Positions 23,172 to 31,378 of a stretch of 57,163 nucleotides of DNA are shown piece after piece. Position 1 is the first letter of the stretch. Each line of letters begins with the position of its first letter. This DNA is from Cytophagales bacterium. GTDB lineage: Bacteria; Bacteroidota; Bacteroidia; Cytophagales; Spirosomataceae. The DNA lies in contig JANSYO010000024.1 in NCBI GenBank assembly GCA_024742395.1, forward strand, positions 1 to 57,163, given 5' to 3'. Below the pieces are notes generated by a model, which saw only the letters and a list, made by a program, of their open reading frames with translations, was not told the DNA's origin and searched no databases. Position numbers and translations under genes: made by a program.

Positions 23172-24083
23172 ATGAAAAAATTAAGAAAAATAGAATCAAT
23201 CAATGATTTTCATAAAATAAGGGGGCTTGCCAGCCCCCTCCATCCGCTCATAAGCCTAATTGACTATGCTCTGGTCAAAAACCTACCTGAATTCATGGGA
23301 GAACGCTGGTTGTTGAATTTCTACTCCTTAGGACTAAAAAGGAACGTTGGAAAGTTAAGATACGGACAGCAAGAGTATGATTTTGATGAGGGCTTAATGT
23401 CGTTCATTTCGCCCGGTCAAATTTTAAGTATAGAGCCCAATACACAGGCGGGTAAGAAACCATCGGGCTGGCTATTACTTATTCATCCTGATTTTTTATG
23501 GAAGACTCCTCTAGCTGCTAAAATTAAGAAATATCCCTTTTTTGGGTATTCATTAAATGAAGCTCTATTTCTCTCTGAAAAGGAAGAACTGATAATTATC
23601 GATATTTTCAAGAACATTCAACAGGAATATGAAACCAATATTGACAGTTTCAGCCAAAAAATCATTGTGAGTCAAATAGAGGTGTTATTAAACTACTCTG
23701 AACGATTTTATCAAAGACAATTTATTACCCGAAATAAGAACAACCATCAGATATTAAACCAATTGGAGAAACTGTTAGAGGACTTTTACGAAAAGAACTT
23801 ACAGCTGGAAAGTGGTCTTATTTCTGTTCAATACATCTCTGAAAGACTAAATGTTTCTCCAAACTATCTTAGCAATGTCCTGAAAACATTAACAGGCCAA
23901 AGTACACAGCAGCATATTCATGAGAAACTTATTGAGAAAGCAAAAGAAAAGCTTTCAACCACAGATTTATCTGTTAGCGAAATAGCTTATCAGCTTGGTT
24001 TTGAACATCCACAATCGCTGAGTAAACTTTTCAAAAGAAAGACTGAATTATCTCCTTTAGAGTTTAGAAACTCTTTTAACTAA
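23172..24083 (+). CDS. AraC family transcriptional regulator
   Basis: 303 residues. The N-terminal part (about 20-140) is a cupin-like sensor, with LRYGQQEYDFDEGLMSFISPGQ, and the C-terminal 95 residues hold two helix-turn-helix units: ISVQYISERLNVSPNYLSNVLKTLTGQS and LSVSEIAYQLGFEHPQSLSKLFKRKTELSPLEFR, the second being the AraC signature. The gene directly follows the SDR gene, so it is probably in one transcript and likely regulates that unit. It runs convergent with the two-component genes, with 19 bp between. Confidence 0.92.
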   Translation: MKKLRKIESINDFHKIRGLASPLHPLISLIDYALVKNLPEFMGERWLLNFYSLGLKRNVGKLRYGQQEYDFDEGLMSFISPGQILSIEPNTQAGKKPSGWLLLIHPDFLWKTPLAAKIKKYPFFGYSLNEALFLSEKEELIIIDIFKNIQQEYETNIDSFSQKIIVSQIEVLLNYSERFYQRQFITRNKNNHQILNQLEKLLEDFYEKNLQLESGLISVQYISERLNVSPNYLSNVLKTLTGQSTQQHIHEKLIEKAKEKLSTTDLSVSEIAYQLGFEHPQSLSKLFKRKTELSPLEFRNSFN

Positions 24084-24102
24084 AAAGGGATAAAAGCAGA
24101 TT

Positions 24103-24786
24103 TTATTCCGTCACAAAACGAAAACCCACCCCATGAACATTCTCTATTTTCAGGCTTTCATCAGGAGCTAACATTTTGCGTAGGCGAGTAATAAAAACAT
24201 CAAGGCTTCTACCAAGAAAATAATCATCTCTACCCCACACCTGGGTTAATATTTCTTCTCTCTTAATTACAGAATTTTGTCTGTCGCATAGAAATTTAAG
24301 TACCTCAGCTTCTCTATGTGTTAGCTTTTGTTCTCCATCTTCTGAATCAAGCATTAACTGAGAAAAGCTAAAAGTATATTTCCCAATAGAGTAAGTATCT
24401 TTCTCTTTGTCGTTGTCAGTTATAGTGTTTCGCTTCAAAAATACTTTCATTCTTAAAGCGAGTTCTTCAATACTAAAAGGTTTTGTGATATAATCATCAC
24501 CACCGATTTTCAGTCCCTCTATTTTATCTTCCTGAAGAGTCTTGGCAGTTAGAAAAATGATCGGAATATGCTGATTTTGTTCTCTGATTTTTTCTGCCAA
24601 TGAGAAGCCATCCAGCTCAGGTAGCATCACATCTAACAGGCAGAGATCATATTTCTCTTTTTTAAAATTCTTAAAGGCTTCTTTACCATCAGAATAATGA
24701 AAAATCTCGAATCCTTCTTCTTCCAGGTTGTCTTTGGTTACAAAACCCAGATTTTCATCATCCTCTACGTATAATATTTTAGCCAT
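24103..24786 (-). CDS. OmpR-type response regulator (RprY-like)
   Basis: 227 residues. Receiver domain: acidic pair in ILYVEDDENLGF, phospho-acceptor Asp in LCLLDVMLPELDGFSLAEKI (about 52), Thr/Lys switch residues in IIFLTAKTLQEDKIEGLKIGGDDYITKPF. The C-terminal winged helix has the transactivation loop and recognition region GRDDYFLGRSLDVFITRLRKML and ends NVHGVGFRFVTE. It lies 7 bp downstream of its kinase and shares the transcript. RprY of Bacteroides is the nearest well-known type; the target genes are unknown. Confidence 0.92.
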   Translation of the reverse strand: MAKILYVEDDENLGFVTKDNLEEEGFEIFHYSDGKEAFKNFKKEKYDLCLLDVMLPELDGFSLAEKIREQNQHIPIIFLTAKTLQEDKIEGLKIGGDDYITKPFSIEELALRMKVFLKRNTITDNDKEKDTYSIGKYTFSFSQLMLDSEDGEQKLTHREAEVLKFLCDRQNSVIKREEILTQVWGRDDYFLGRSLDVFITRLRKMLAPDESLKIENVHGVGFRFVTE

Positions 24787-24793
24787 TATATAT

Positions 24794-26050
24794 TTAATTC
24801 TCTTGTGGTATTTCTATTTTAAATGTACTCCCTTCTCCATAAATGCTTTTCACTGCTATTGTCCATTTATGGGCTTTTACTATCTGTTCTACGTAGTTCA
24901 GACCTAAGCCAAACCCCTTAACATTGTGAACGTTACCAGTAGGAACCCGATAGAACTTATTAAAGATTTTACCCAGATACTCTTTCGGAATTCCTATTCC
25001 TTTATCGGAAACGCTCAAAACCAATCCATTTGGCGAATTAAAGGTTTCTACCGTTATACTTACCGGCTTTTTAGAATACTTTACGGCATTTTCGACAAGG
25101 TTTCTAATTACGGAGAGCAAGTGCACCCTATCCGCAAAAATTGTTGTTCTAGTGGCATTCAGATTTAAAACTAAACCCTCTCCCAGTTCAGCTTTGGTAC
25201 TCCCTAATGTTTCATTTATCAAAGCATGTAATTCCTGCATTTGAATATCAAGCTTTAACTTACCCCTACCTACTTTTGCAGTGGTGAGAACGGCTTCTTC
25301 CTGATTTTTCAATCGATTATTCTCCTGCCTGATTATCTGAACATATTTCTTAAATCTCTCTGGCTGTTCCAGAATTTTTGCCTGACTCAGCACATCCGTA
25401 GCTACTCTGATCGTAGAGATAGGTGTCTGAAACTCATGAGTCATATTATTAACAAAATCACGCTGTACCTCGCTCAGTCTCTTTTGTCTTAAGATAACCA
25501 TCATGGCATAAACGAAGAAACCGGTTACCAACAACGTTATCAGGGAAGAAATAATCCAGAAATCGAGATTTTTGAAGAGAAGTTTATTTTTGTCAGGAAA
25601 TTTAACTGCGAAATAATTAAGAAACTTATCTGTCTTTTCAAGAATAGCCGGATCTACATTTTCTGTTACAAAATCAGCATTTACATGCCCTCCATACCGA
25701 ATTTCATCAGTGTCACAATCGTAAATTCCGTACTCAAAATTGGTATTTAAGTCATGCTTTTTGAATTCCTGCTTAAGATAATGTTCCAGAACAGGAGCGT
25801 CTAGTGGCGTTCTTAAATTTACCACGTAGTAGTCGTCAGAAAGCTGCTCCACAGGCGTTTCTATTTCGGCTAATTGATAAACACGGGAGATATTATTGGC
25901 AACTTCACCAAGTGCGTGAACTGCAGATTGCCTGAATTCATTCTCTTCCAGGGTGAAAGCACGTTTTACCCAATAAATCTGAACAGCTAGAATTCCGGCT
26001 ATGGCTAGAGAGCCCAAAATTATGATGAGCCGTATGGTATTTCTTGTCAA
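24794..26050 (-). CDS. Sensor histidine kinase (RprX-like)
   Basis: 418 residues, with a first membrane span at about 7-28, a periplasmic sensor part of about 130 residues without recognised motifs, and a second span at about 168-190. The catalytic core has the H-box MTHEFQTPISTIRVA (phospho-His about 205), N-box NLVENAVKYSKKP, G1 DKGIGIPKEYLGKIFNKFYR and G2 GFGLGLNYV. No HAMP domain is clear between the second span and the H-box. It is the first gene of the kinase-regulator pair and phosphorylates the response regulator encoded next to it. Confidence 0.92.
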   Translation of the reverse strand: MTRNTIRLIIILGSLAIAGILAVQIYWVKRAFTLEENEFRQSAVHALGEVANNISRVYQLAEIETPVEQLSDDYYVVNLRTPLDAPVLEHYLKQEFKKHDLNTNFEYGIYDCDTDEIRYGGHVNADFVTENVDPAILEKTDKFLNYFAVKFPDKNKLLFKNLDFWIISSLITLLVTGFFVYAMMVILRQKRLSEVQRDFVNNMTHEFQTPISTIRVATDVLSQAKILEQPERFKKYVQIIRQENNRLKNQEEAVLTTAKVGRGKLKLDIQMQELHALINETLGSTKAELGEGLVLNLNATRTTIFADRVHLLSVIRNLVENAVKYSKKPVSITVETFNSPNGLVLSVSDKGIGIPKEYLGKIFNKFYRVPTGNVHNVKGFGLGLNYVEQIVKAHKWTIAVKSIYGEGSTFKIEIPQEN

Positions 26051-26174
26051 TGTTTGTCTTCTTGGAAAGTCTTGTATTAAAACAAATATAGTTAAATGAA
26101 TTATAAAGAGCTATATATCACTTATTCAAGGCATATTTTTTCTCTTAAATGGTATAAAAGTGTCCTTATTTGCA

Positions 26175-26192
26175 TTTAAGACGTACCTTAAA
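26175..26192. promoter_or_regulatory. 18-bp dyad TTTAAG-N6-CTTAAA
   Basis: TTTAAG (26175-26180), six bases ACGTAC, CTTAAA (26187-26192). The centre at 26183.5 is 37.5 bp before the first base of the TACTTTTG element. It may bind a regulator of the next gene; none is adjacent on the same strand. Confidence 0.4.
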
Positions 26193-26220
26193 CATAAGAG
26201 TAACAAGAAAGGCTGAGAAA

Positions 26221-26228
26221 TACTTTTG
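26221..26228 (+). promoter_or_regulatory. -7 promoter element (TACTTTTG)
   Basis: TACTTTTG fits TAnnTTTG exactly, 24 bp before the ATG at 26253, the same octamer and spacing as the promoter at 2325. The -33 site is not convincing. Confidence 0.55.
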
Positions 26229-26252
26229 AGGTAAATTGTCAATCACTATTTC

Positions 26253-27671
26253 ATGAATATACTACTAACAGGAGCTACCGGATATATTGGAAAGAGAATT
26301 TTGCCAGCACTGGCAAAAGACGGACATCATATTTATTGCGGCACCAGAGATATTCAAAGACTCTCAGTGCCTGAAGCATTTGCAGATCAAATCACCGTTT
26401 TAGAAATGGATTTGCTAAATGCAGAAAGTTTAAATTCTATCCCCTATTCCATTGATGTAGCCTTTTATTTGGTCCACTCCATGGCTTCATCTGGTAATTA
26501 CCAAAAAATGGAACAACTATCGGCTGAAAATTTCAGAATGGCCATAGAGAGAACGTGTGTTCAACAAGTAATCTATTTAGGAGGAATCGTTAATGAAGAT
26601 AAACTCTCAAAACATCTGGAGTCCAGAAAAAACGTAGAAAATGAATTACGAAAAGGGAAATATAATTTAACCGTTCTTCGTGCCGGAATAATCATAGGTT
26701 CTGGAAGTGCGTCATTTGAAATAATCAGAGATATAGTGGAGAAATTACCAGTAATGATTACTCCCAAATGGCTTAATACCAAATGCCAACCCATCGGCAT
26801 ATCTGATGTTATCTGCTATTTAAAAGCATGCATCCTGAACGCCAAAACCTTCAATCAAAATTTTGATATAGGTGGGCCTGACATCCTGACTTACAAAGAA
26901 ATGCTGCTGGAATATGCCCACGTACGAAAACTTAACAGGTATATTTTTACAGTGCCTGTAATGACGCCAAAGCTCTCATCTTATTGGTTATATTTTGTAA
27001 CCTCCACATCTTTCAAATTAGCGGCTTCTCTGGTAGATAGTATGAAGGTAGAAGTAGTATGCAAAGACAATAGAATTAGAGAGATAATTAAGACCGAAAC
27101 ACTAACGTACAGAAAAGCACTCAAAAGAGCTTTTAACAAAATACAGAATAACGAAATAGTCTCTAGTTGGAAAGACTCATTTAGTAGTGGCGATCTGGCC
27201 TACAATATCTCCGATTTCATTACCGTGCCTTCTTATGGCTGCTTTAGAGACAACCGAAGCTTAAAAATCAAAGATAAGTCTTACACTATTGAACGGATTT
27301 TTGGTATTGGCGGTAGTAATGGCTGGTACTACGGAAACTGGATGTGGCAATTAAGAGGATTTATGGATAAACTCGTAGGAGGTGTAGGATTAAGAAGAGG
27401 AAGAACATCTCCAGACAAACTATTTGCCGGAGATGCCGTAGATTTCTGGAGAGTACTTTATGCTAATGAAGAAGAAGGCAGACTTTTGCTTTTTGCAGAA
27501 ATGAAATTACCCGGTGAGGCCTGGCTTGAATTTCGGATTAAGGGAGACAAACTTTTTCAGAATGCGACTTTCAGACCACATGGAATTACAGGTAGACTGT
27601 ATTGGTACGCTGTCTTGCCCTTCCATGGCTTCGTATTTAATGGCATGATTAAATCACTGATTAACAAATAG
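26253..27671 (+). CDS. NAD(P)-binding protein with C-terminal DUF2867 domain
   Basis: 472 residues in two parts. The first 290 form an extended-SDR/NmrA-like Rossmann domain: MNILLTGATGYIGKRILPAL (GxxGxxG), YCGTRDIQRL, VDVAFYLVHSMASS, and VLRAGIIIGSGSASFEIIRDI. From about residue 310 the DUF2867 domain follows, with FGIGGSNGWYYGNWMWQLRGFMDKLVGGVGLRRGR and WRVLYANEEEGRLLLFAEMKLPGEAWLEF. The fusion is common in Bacteroidota and Actinobacteria, and its chemistry is not established. The next gene, also a Rossmann protein, follows by 40 bp on the same strand. Confidence 0.88.
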   Translation: MNILLTGATGYIGKRILPALAKDGHHIYCGTRDIQRLSVPEAFADQITVLEMDLLNAESLNSIPYSIDVAFYLVHSMASSGNYQKMEQLSAENFRMAIERTCVQQVIYLGGIVNEDKLSKHLESRKNVENELRKGKYNLTVLRAGIIIGSGSASFEIIRDIVEKLPVMITPKWLNTKCQPIGISDVICYLKACILNAKTFNQNFDIGGPDILTYKEMLLEYAHVRKLNRYIFTVPVMTPKLSSYWLYFVTSTSFKLAASLVDSMKVEVVCKDNRIREIIKTETLTYRKALKRAFNKIQNNEIVSSWKDSFSSGDLAYNISDFITVPSYGCFRDNRSLKIKDKSYTIERIFGIGGSNGWYYGNWMWQLRGFMDKLVGGVGLRRGRTSPDKLFAGDAVDFWRVLYANEEEGRLLLFAEMKLPGEAWLEFRIKGDKLFQNATFRPHGITGRLYWYAVLPFHGFVFNGMIKSLINK

Positions 27672-27711
27672 ATACATCAGTAAATTTGATTTCAAAAGAA
27701 AAAATATAAAA

Positions 27712-28341
27712 ATGAAAACAGCATTAATTGCAGGATCAAGCGGACTCATAGGACAACATCTCTTAAAAGAACTGTTGGCTTCTGAGCAATATGCTAAAGT
27801 AATAAGTCTGGTAAGGAGAGAACAAGACCTAAATCATCCTAAACTAGAACAAAGGATTATAGATTTTGAGAATTTATCAGCCACAGACCTGAAAGCCGAT
27901 CATGTTTTCTGTACGCTGGGAACAACCATAAAAAAAGCAGGCTCTAAAGAAGCTTTTAGAAAAGTAGATGAAGAATATCCTTTATCCATAGCTACACAAG
28001 CCCAAAAACAAGGAGCTCAATTGTTTGCGATAGTAACGGCCATGGGCTCTAACCCCGATTCATTTTTCTTCTACAATCAAGTGAAAGGAGAATTAGAACA
28101 AGCTCTAAAAAAACTAAACTATACTCATTTAGGAGTTTTCAAACCATCTATGTTAATGGGAGACAGAGAAGAAAGCCGTTTGGGGGAGTCTGTAGGTCAG
28201 GCCGTGATGTCGGCAGTTAAGTTCTTATTGCCAGCCAATACAAAGCCAATAGAAGGAAAAAAGGTGGCGAAAGCAATGATCCAATATGCAAAAAGCCCCA
28301 AAACGGGGCTTTCTGAAATTCTTTCTGGCGAGATGCAATGA
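27712..28341 (+). CDS. NAD(P)-binding oxidoreductase-like protein (HTATIP2/TIP30-like)
   Basis: 209 residues forming an atypical SDR: KTALIAGSSGLIGQHLLKELL (GxxGxxG), VISLVRREQDLNHPKLEQRIIDF, DHVFCTLGTTIKKAGSKEAFRKVD and FFFYNQVKGELEQALKKL with the Tyr-x-x-x-Lys-like pair (YNQVK). This pattern is that of small HTATIP2-like proteins. Probably a soluble oxidoreductase or redox-sensing protein of unknown substrate, co-transcribed with the DUF2867 gene. Its last 60 bp contain the terminator hairpin of the convergent DUF3276 gene. Confidence 0.85.
   Translation: MKTALIAGSSGLIGQHLLKELLASEQYAKVISLVRREQDLNHPKLEQRIIDFENLSATDLKADHVFCTLGTTIKKAGSKEAFRKVDEEYPLSIATQAQKQGAQLFAIVTAMGSNPDSFFFYNQVKGELEQALKKLNYTHLGVFKPSMLMGDREESRLGESVGQAVMSAVKFLLPANTKPIEGKKVAKAMIQYAKSPKTGLSEILSGEMQ
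28285..28312 (-). terminator. Minus-strand terminator inside the 3' end of the convergent gene
   Basis: AAAGCCCC (28292-28299), loop AAAAC, GGGGCTTT (28305-28312). On the minus strand the stem runs into CTTTTTGC, a good terminator for the DUF3276 gene ending at 28346. It is encoded within the last codons of the gene at 27712. Confidence 0.7.
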
Positions 28342-28345
28342 TTGC

Positions 28346-28735
28346 TTATTCCCACTTTAGTTCAGAGTTGCTAAAAACATCTTCTTTTTCATCCGGAGTA
28401 TCATCCTTTTGATTAGAATCTTTTTTAGCCGCTACCTCGGGACTAGACTCCTCCTCCTGATTGTCGTATTGATCATAATCAAACTCAGGAAGGAGTTCCT
28501 CCTTAATATGATCTACCGTTTCCTGAAGTGCCTCAACAAACTTATTGAAGTCTTCTTTGTATACAAAAAGCTTACTCTTCTCATAAATAAACTCTCCGTC
28601 TCTTTGCTGTCTTCTACTCTCAGTTACCGTCAGGTAATAATCGTTTGATCTGGTGGCTCTAACATCAAAAAAATAAGTGCGTTTACCTGCACGTACTCTT
28701 TTTGAAAAGATCATTTCTCTATCTTCGCGTTGCAC
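28346..28735 (-). CDS. DUF3276 (PUR-like nucleic-acid-binding) protein
   Basis: 129 residues with a GTG start at 28735 (an internal ATG at 28714 is the alternative). The PUR-like repeat is EMIFSKRVRAGKRTYFFDVRATRSNDYYLTVTESRR, then EKSKLFVYKEDFNKFVEALQETVDHI. The C-terminal 40 residues are very acidic and probably disordered. Bacteroidota PUR proteins are small dimers that bind single-stranded DNA or RNA; a regulatory role is proposed for relatives. A TATTTTTG promoter element lies upstream on the same strand, and the terminator lies in the convergent gene. Confidence 0.88.
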   Translation of the reverse strand: MQREDREMIFSKRVRAGKRTYFFDVRATRSNDYYLTVTESRRQQRDGEFIYEKSKLFVYKEDFNKFVEALQETVDHIKEELLPEFDYDQYDNQEEESSPEVAAKKDSNQKDDTPDEKEDVFSNSELKWE

Positions 28736-28769
28736 TATCCTTGTAGGGTTTAGAGTTAAATACTAATTT

Positions 28770-28777
28770 CAAAAATA
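28770..28777 (-). promoter_or_regulatory. -7 promoter element (TATTTTTG) of the DUF3276 gene
   Basis: Read on the minus strand, TATTTTTG matches TAnnTTTG and lies 34 bp before the GTG start at 28735. Confidence 0.5.
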
Positions 28778-28968
28778 GGTTTTTAAATCTTGCAATTCCA
28801 AGTATTAATCTAAATTTTCTGATGGGTGTTAAGAATTAGTTTAAGATTTTTTAAGACAAGATCACCAATTTCTTAGTCTTTGAGAGCAACAATTACTCAA
28901 TAATGCCGTTTGTGACTTGGAAATTAAAGAAATATAGCTCAGAAGTATTTCTTTATTAAACCTTTAGG

Positions 28969-28976
28969 TAAATTTG
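28969..28976 (+). promoter_or_regulatory. -7 element (TAAATTTG) immediately before the rlpA-like start codon
   Basis: TAAATTTG is an exact TAnnTTTG match but ends only 5 bp before the ATG at 28982, so transcription from it would give an mRNA with almost no leader. It is either a leaderless promoter or a chance match. Confidence 0.35.
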
Positions 28977-28981
28977 CAGTC

Positions 28982-29446
28982 ATGATTTTAAAAACTCTTT
29001 ATATCATACTGGCACTTAGCTTTTCTTTCAATTTTTTGGAGAATTGGAGTGCCAATAACAAGGAGGAAGAGATAAGTCCTCTTCTTGGTATTGAGATTAA
29101 AGGCAAAGCCTCTTATTACGGGCCAAAATTCCATGGTAAAACCACGGCCAATGGTGAAAAAATGAATAAATATGATTTCACCTGTGCTCATAAAACATTG
29201 CCCTTTGGCACTATGATTGAAGTCAAAAACCCTGAAAACAATGAGACGGTTTTAGTACGTGTCAATGACAGGGGACCTTTCGTAAAAGGAAGAGTCATTG
29301 ACTTATCTTCAGCAGCGGCAGAAAAACTAAAAATGAAGTCAAGAGGAATAATCAATGTAGTAGGTACTGTGGTAGGTCTTGACGGAATTGTTTATGTTAG
29401 TCCGGCAGATCCGTCTAACTTTGGATTTGTAACGGAGGCAGAATAA
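28982..29446 (+). CDS. RlpA-like double-psi beta-barrel protein
   Basis: 154 residues with an N-terminal hydrophobic export signal (about 3-20). The double-psi barrel is complete: KGKASYYGPKFHGKTTANGEKMNKYDFTCAHKTLPFGT, then VRVNDRGPFVKGRVIDLSSAAAEKL, which are the RlpA hallmark blocks including the catalytic Asp in NDRGPF. RlpA cleaves glycan strands lacking stem peptides in E. coli relatives; here the SPOR domain usual in septal RlpA is absent, so septal localisation is not assured. The DUF58 gene follows by 27 bp. Confidence 0.9.
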   Translation: MILKTLYIILALSFSFNFLENWSANNKEEEISPLLGIEIKGKASYYGPKFHGKTTANGEKMNKYDFTCAHKTLPFGTMIEVKNPENNETVLVRVNDRGPFVKGRVIDLSSAAAEKLKMKSRGIINVVGTVVGLDGIVYVSPADPSNFGFVTEAE

Positions 29447-29453
29447 TTCTGCC
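29437..29453. repeat. Near-perfect palindrome over the rlpA-like stop codon
   Basis: GGCAGAAT-A-ATTCTGCC: 8-bp arms with a 1-bp centre covering the last codons and the TAA at 29444-29446. It lies 20 bp before the next start codon. The missing loop makes it a better DNA site than RNA hairpin. Confidence 0.6.
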
Positions 29454-29473
29454 CATCAATAAACCAATAGTGT

Positions 29474-30382
29474 ATGTCTAAGCTGGATCTGGGTAAAATC
29501 CGAGAGTATGGAAGTGTAGAATTACTGGCAAAACAGCTGGTAGAAGGATTTATAACAGGCTTACACAAATCTCCCTTTCATGGATTTTCTGTTGAATTTG
29601 CAGAGCACCGCCTGTACAATTCTGGCGAAAGCACCAGACATATCGACTGGAAAGTATACGGTAAAACAGACAGACTTTTTGTAAAAAGGTACGAAGAAGA
29701 AACAAACCTCAGATGTCATTTACTGATTGACACCTCCTCTTCAATGTACTATCCCACAGAAAATAAGGGTAAGCTGCTCTTCAGTTGCCTCGCAGCCGGA
29801 ACACTGGCAAATCTGATGCAAAAACAAAGAGATGCGGTAAGCTTAACCACCTTCTCGGACAAAATCGAAACGCAAACTCCTGTAAAATCTACACCAAGCC
29901 ATATTCACCAGATTTATCTTGAGCTGGAAAAATGTCTTAATAAGGAACAACCCAATAAAACTACCTCGGTAGCAGAGACACTACATCTGATTGCAGATAA
30001 AATCAATAAACGATCATTAGTTGTTATTTTTAGTGACATGTTCGAAAACATGGATGACATCAATGTCTTGTTTTCTGCACTGAATCACCTGAAACATAAT
30101 AAGCACGAGGTACTACTCTTTCATGTCACAGACAAAAAGACTGAGCGGGAATTTGACTTTGAAGAAAGACCTTATGAGTTTATTGACCTTGAAACCGGCG
30201 ATAAGGTAAGAGCTCAACCTTCACAGGTAAAAGAATATTATCAAAATGCCGTTACTTCGTTTTACAAAGAATTAAAGCTTCGTTGCGGAAAATATAAAAT
30301 TGATTTTGTTGAGGCAGATATCAATGAGGGTTTTGATCATATCATGAATTCCTTTCTTGTCAGAAGGTCAAAAATGAAATAA
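29474..30382 (+). CDS. DUF58 domain protein (vWA-like)
   Basis: 302 residues. The conserved DUF58 block FAEHRLYNSGESTRHIDWKVYGKTDRLFVKRYEEETN (about 42-78) is followed by the vWA metal site DTSSSM (Asp86 to Met91) and later SDMFENMDD. No membrane spans, so it is the soluble core form. DUF58 proteins usually travel with a MoxR ATPase and BatA/BatB genes; none is adjacent here, only the RlpA-like protein 27 bp upstream. The link to envelope or stress biology is family knowledge, not seen directly. Confidence 0.9.
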   Translation: MSKLDLGKIREYGSVELLAKQLVEGFITGLHKSPFHGFSVEFAEHRLYNSGESTRHIDWKVYGKTDRLFVKRYEEETNLRCHLLIDTSSSMYYPTENKGKLLFSCLAAGTLANLMQKQRDAVSLTTFSDKIETQTPVKSTPSHIHQIYLELEKCLNKEQPNKTTSVAETLHLIADKINKRSLVVIFSDMFENMDDINVLFSALNHLKHNKHEVLLFHVTDKKTEREFDFEERPYEFIDLETGDKVRAQPSQVKEYYQNAVTSFYKELKLRCGKYKIDFVEADINEGFDHIMNSFLVRRSKMK

Positions 30383-30497
30383 GTCAGATTCATTTCCTGA
30401 AAAACTTCCTTTTATAAATTCTTCAATCCTCTTGTAAATCTCTTTGATTCTAAACCCGCATTTAAGTGTATATTAGACTTGAATCAAACGAAAAGCT

Positions 30498-30821
30498 ATG
30501 TTATTAACTACCACCCCAAATGTTGAGGGAAAAAGAATCACCTCATATAAAGGCCTGGTAACGGGCGAAACCATTATTGGAGCAAACATCTTCAAAGACT
30601 TCTTTGCAGGAATTAGAGATATTGTGGGCGGCCGTTCGGGCTCTTACGAAAGAGTATTAAGCGAAGCCAAGAACACGGCTGTCAAAGAAATGGCAGAGCG
30701 TGCTCAGAAATTGGGTGCAAATGCCATTGTGGGTATAGATTTAGACTACGAAACCGTAGGAAGCAATGGTGGCATGCTTATGGTGACCGCCAGTGGAACC
30801 GCCGTAGTCCTAGAACCTTAA
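30498..30821 (+). CDS. YbjQ family protein (heavy-metal-binding domain superfamily)
   Basis: 107 residues, the usual length. It contains [47 protein letters not shown] and [24 protein letters not shown], which are the signature blocks of YbjQ (formerly DUF74). Homologues form pentameric rings; a metal-binding role is suggested by the family name, but the function is unproven. The gene is single, with its terminator inside the convergent DinB-like gene. Confidence 0.9.
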   Translation: MLLTTTPNVEGKRITSYKGLVTGETIIGANIFKDFFAGIRDIVGGRSGSYERVLSEAKNTAVKEMAERAQKLGANAIVGIDLDYETVGSNGGMLMVTASGTAVVLEP

Positions 30822-30833
30822 TTTTCTGTACAA

Positions 30834-31373
30834 TTAAGTGGATGGAGCTGGCAGATAACTCTCCAGCTCTTTTTTTTGTCTTAAATGATGCCTGAGATGT
30901 ATTTCCATATTATAATACCACTCTGCTGCATTCAGAAAACCTAAGACAGGATGTTCTGTTCTATACTCTCCTTCATCTTTACTTACTAAAGACTCCTTTT
31001 CTAACAATTGGGATAGTATTCCGGCAAAGTTCTTTTGATAGAAAGGTAAACCCTTTGAGCTGGGTTCTGGCGTTTTACCTGTGCCGGGTCTTATAAATTT
31101 TTTAGCCGGAAAAGCATTCTGTTCCATCACAAACAAACCTGCCTCGTTAGGACCTTTACCAAATTCACCCTTTCGCTTCTCAAGGCACCTGTTAATATTC
31201 GCCATGAAGAAGAATATTGCAGAGAGGTATAAATGCTCGTACATTTGAGCCAATGACCAGATTTCTTCTGAATGCTTGTATTCAAATTCTTTCTCAGAAT
31301 AGGAATGAAGACTCTCTTCAAAAGCTTTAAAAGTTTCTTTTAACTGTTCACTTACTTCCTTAGGATGTTTCAT
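30834..31373 (-). CDS. DinB family protein
   Basis: 179 residues in a four-helix bundle of the DinB/YfiT type. The metal-site pattern is HSEEIWSLAQMYEHLYLSAIFFF (His near 47) and MEIHLRHHLRQKKELESYL (His pair near 161). Such proteins bind zinc or nickel, and some are thiol S-transferases using bacillithiol; no activity can be assigned. The gene is 5 bp downstream of the GHL10 gene on the same strand, so probably in one transcript. Its last codons encode the terminator stem for the convergent ybjQ-like gene. Confidence 0.82.
   Translation of the reverse strand: MKHPKEVSEQLKETFKAFEESLHSYSEKEFEYKHSEEIWSLAQMYEHLYLSAIFFFMANINRCLEKRKGEFGKGPNEAGLFVMEQNAFPAKKFIRPGTGKTPEPSSKGLPFYQKNFAGILSQLLEKESLVSKDEGEYRTEHPVLGFLNAAEWYYNMEIHLRHHLRQKKELESYLPAPST
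30845..30877 (+). terminator. Plus-strand terminator inside the convergent DinB-like gene
   Basis: GAGCTGG (30845-30851), 11-base loop, CCAGCTC (30863-30869), then eight T (30870-30877). It terminates the ybjQ-like transcript yet lies within the coding 3' end of the DinB-like gene. Confidence 0.8.
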
Positions 31374-31378
31374 ACCGG

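Noticed and set aside
26187-26198. CTTA-AACA-TAAG dyad near the promoter of the DUF2867 gene
   Set aside because: Short arms, centre off the cassette position by 1 bp, and it overlaps the stronger TTTAAG-N6-CTTAAA dyad.
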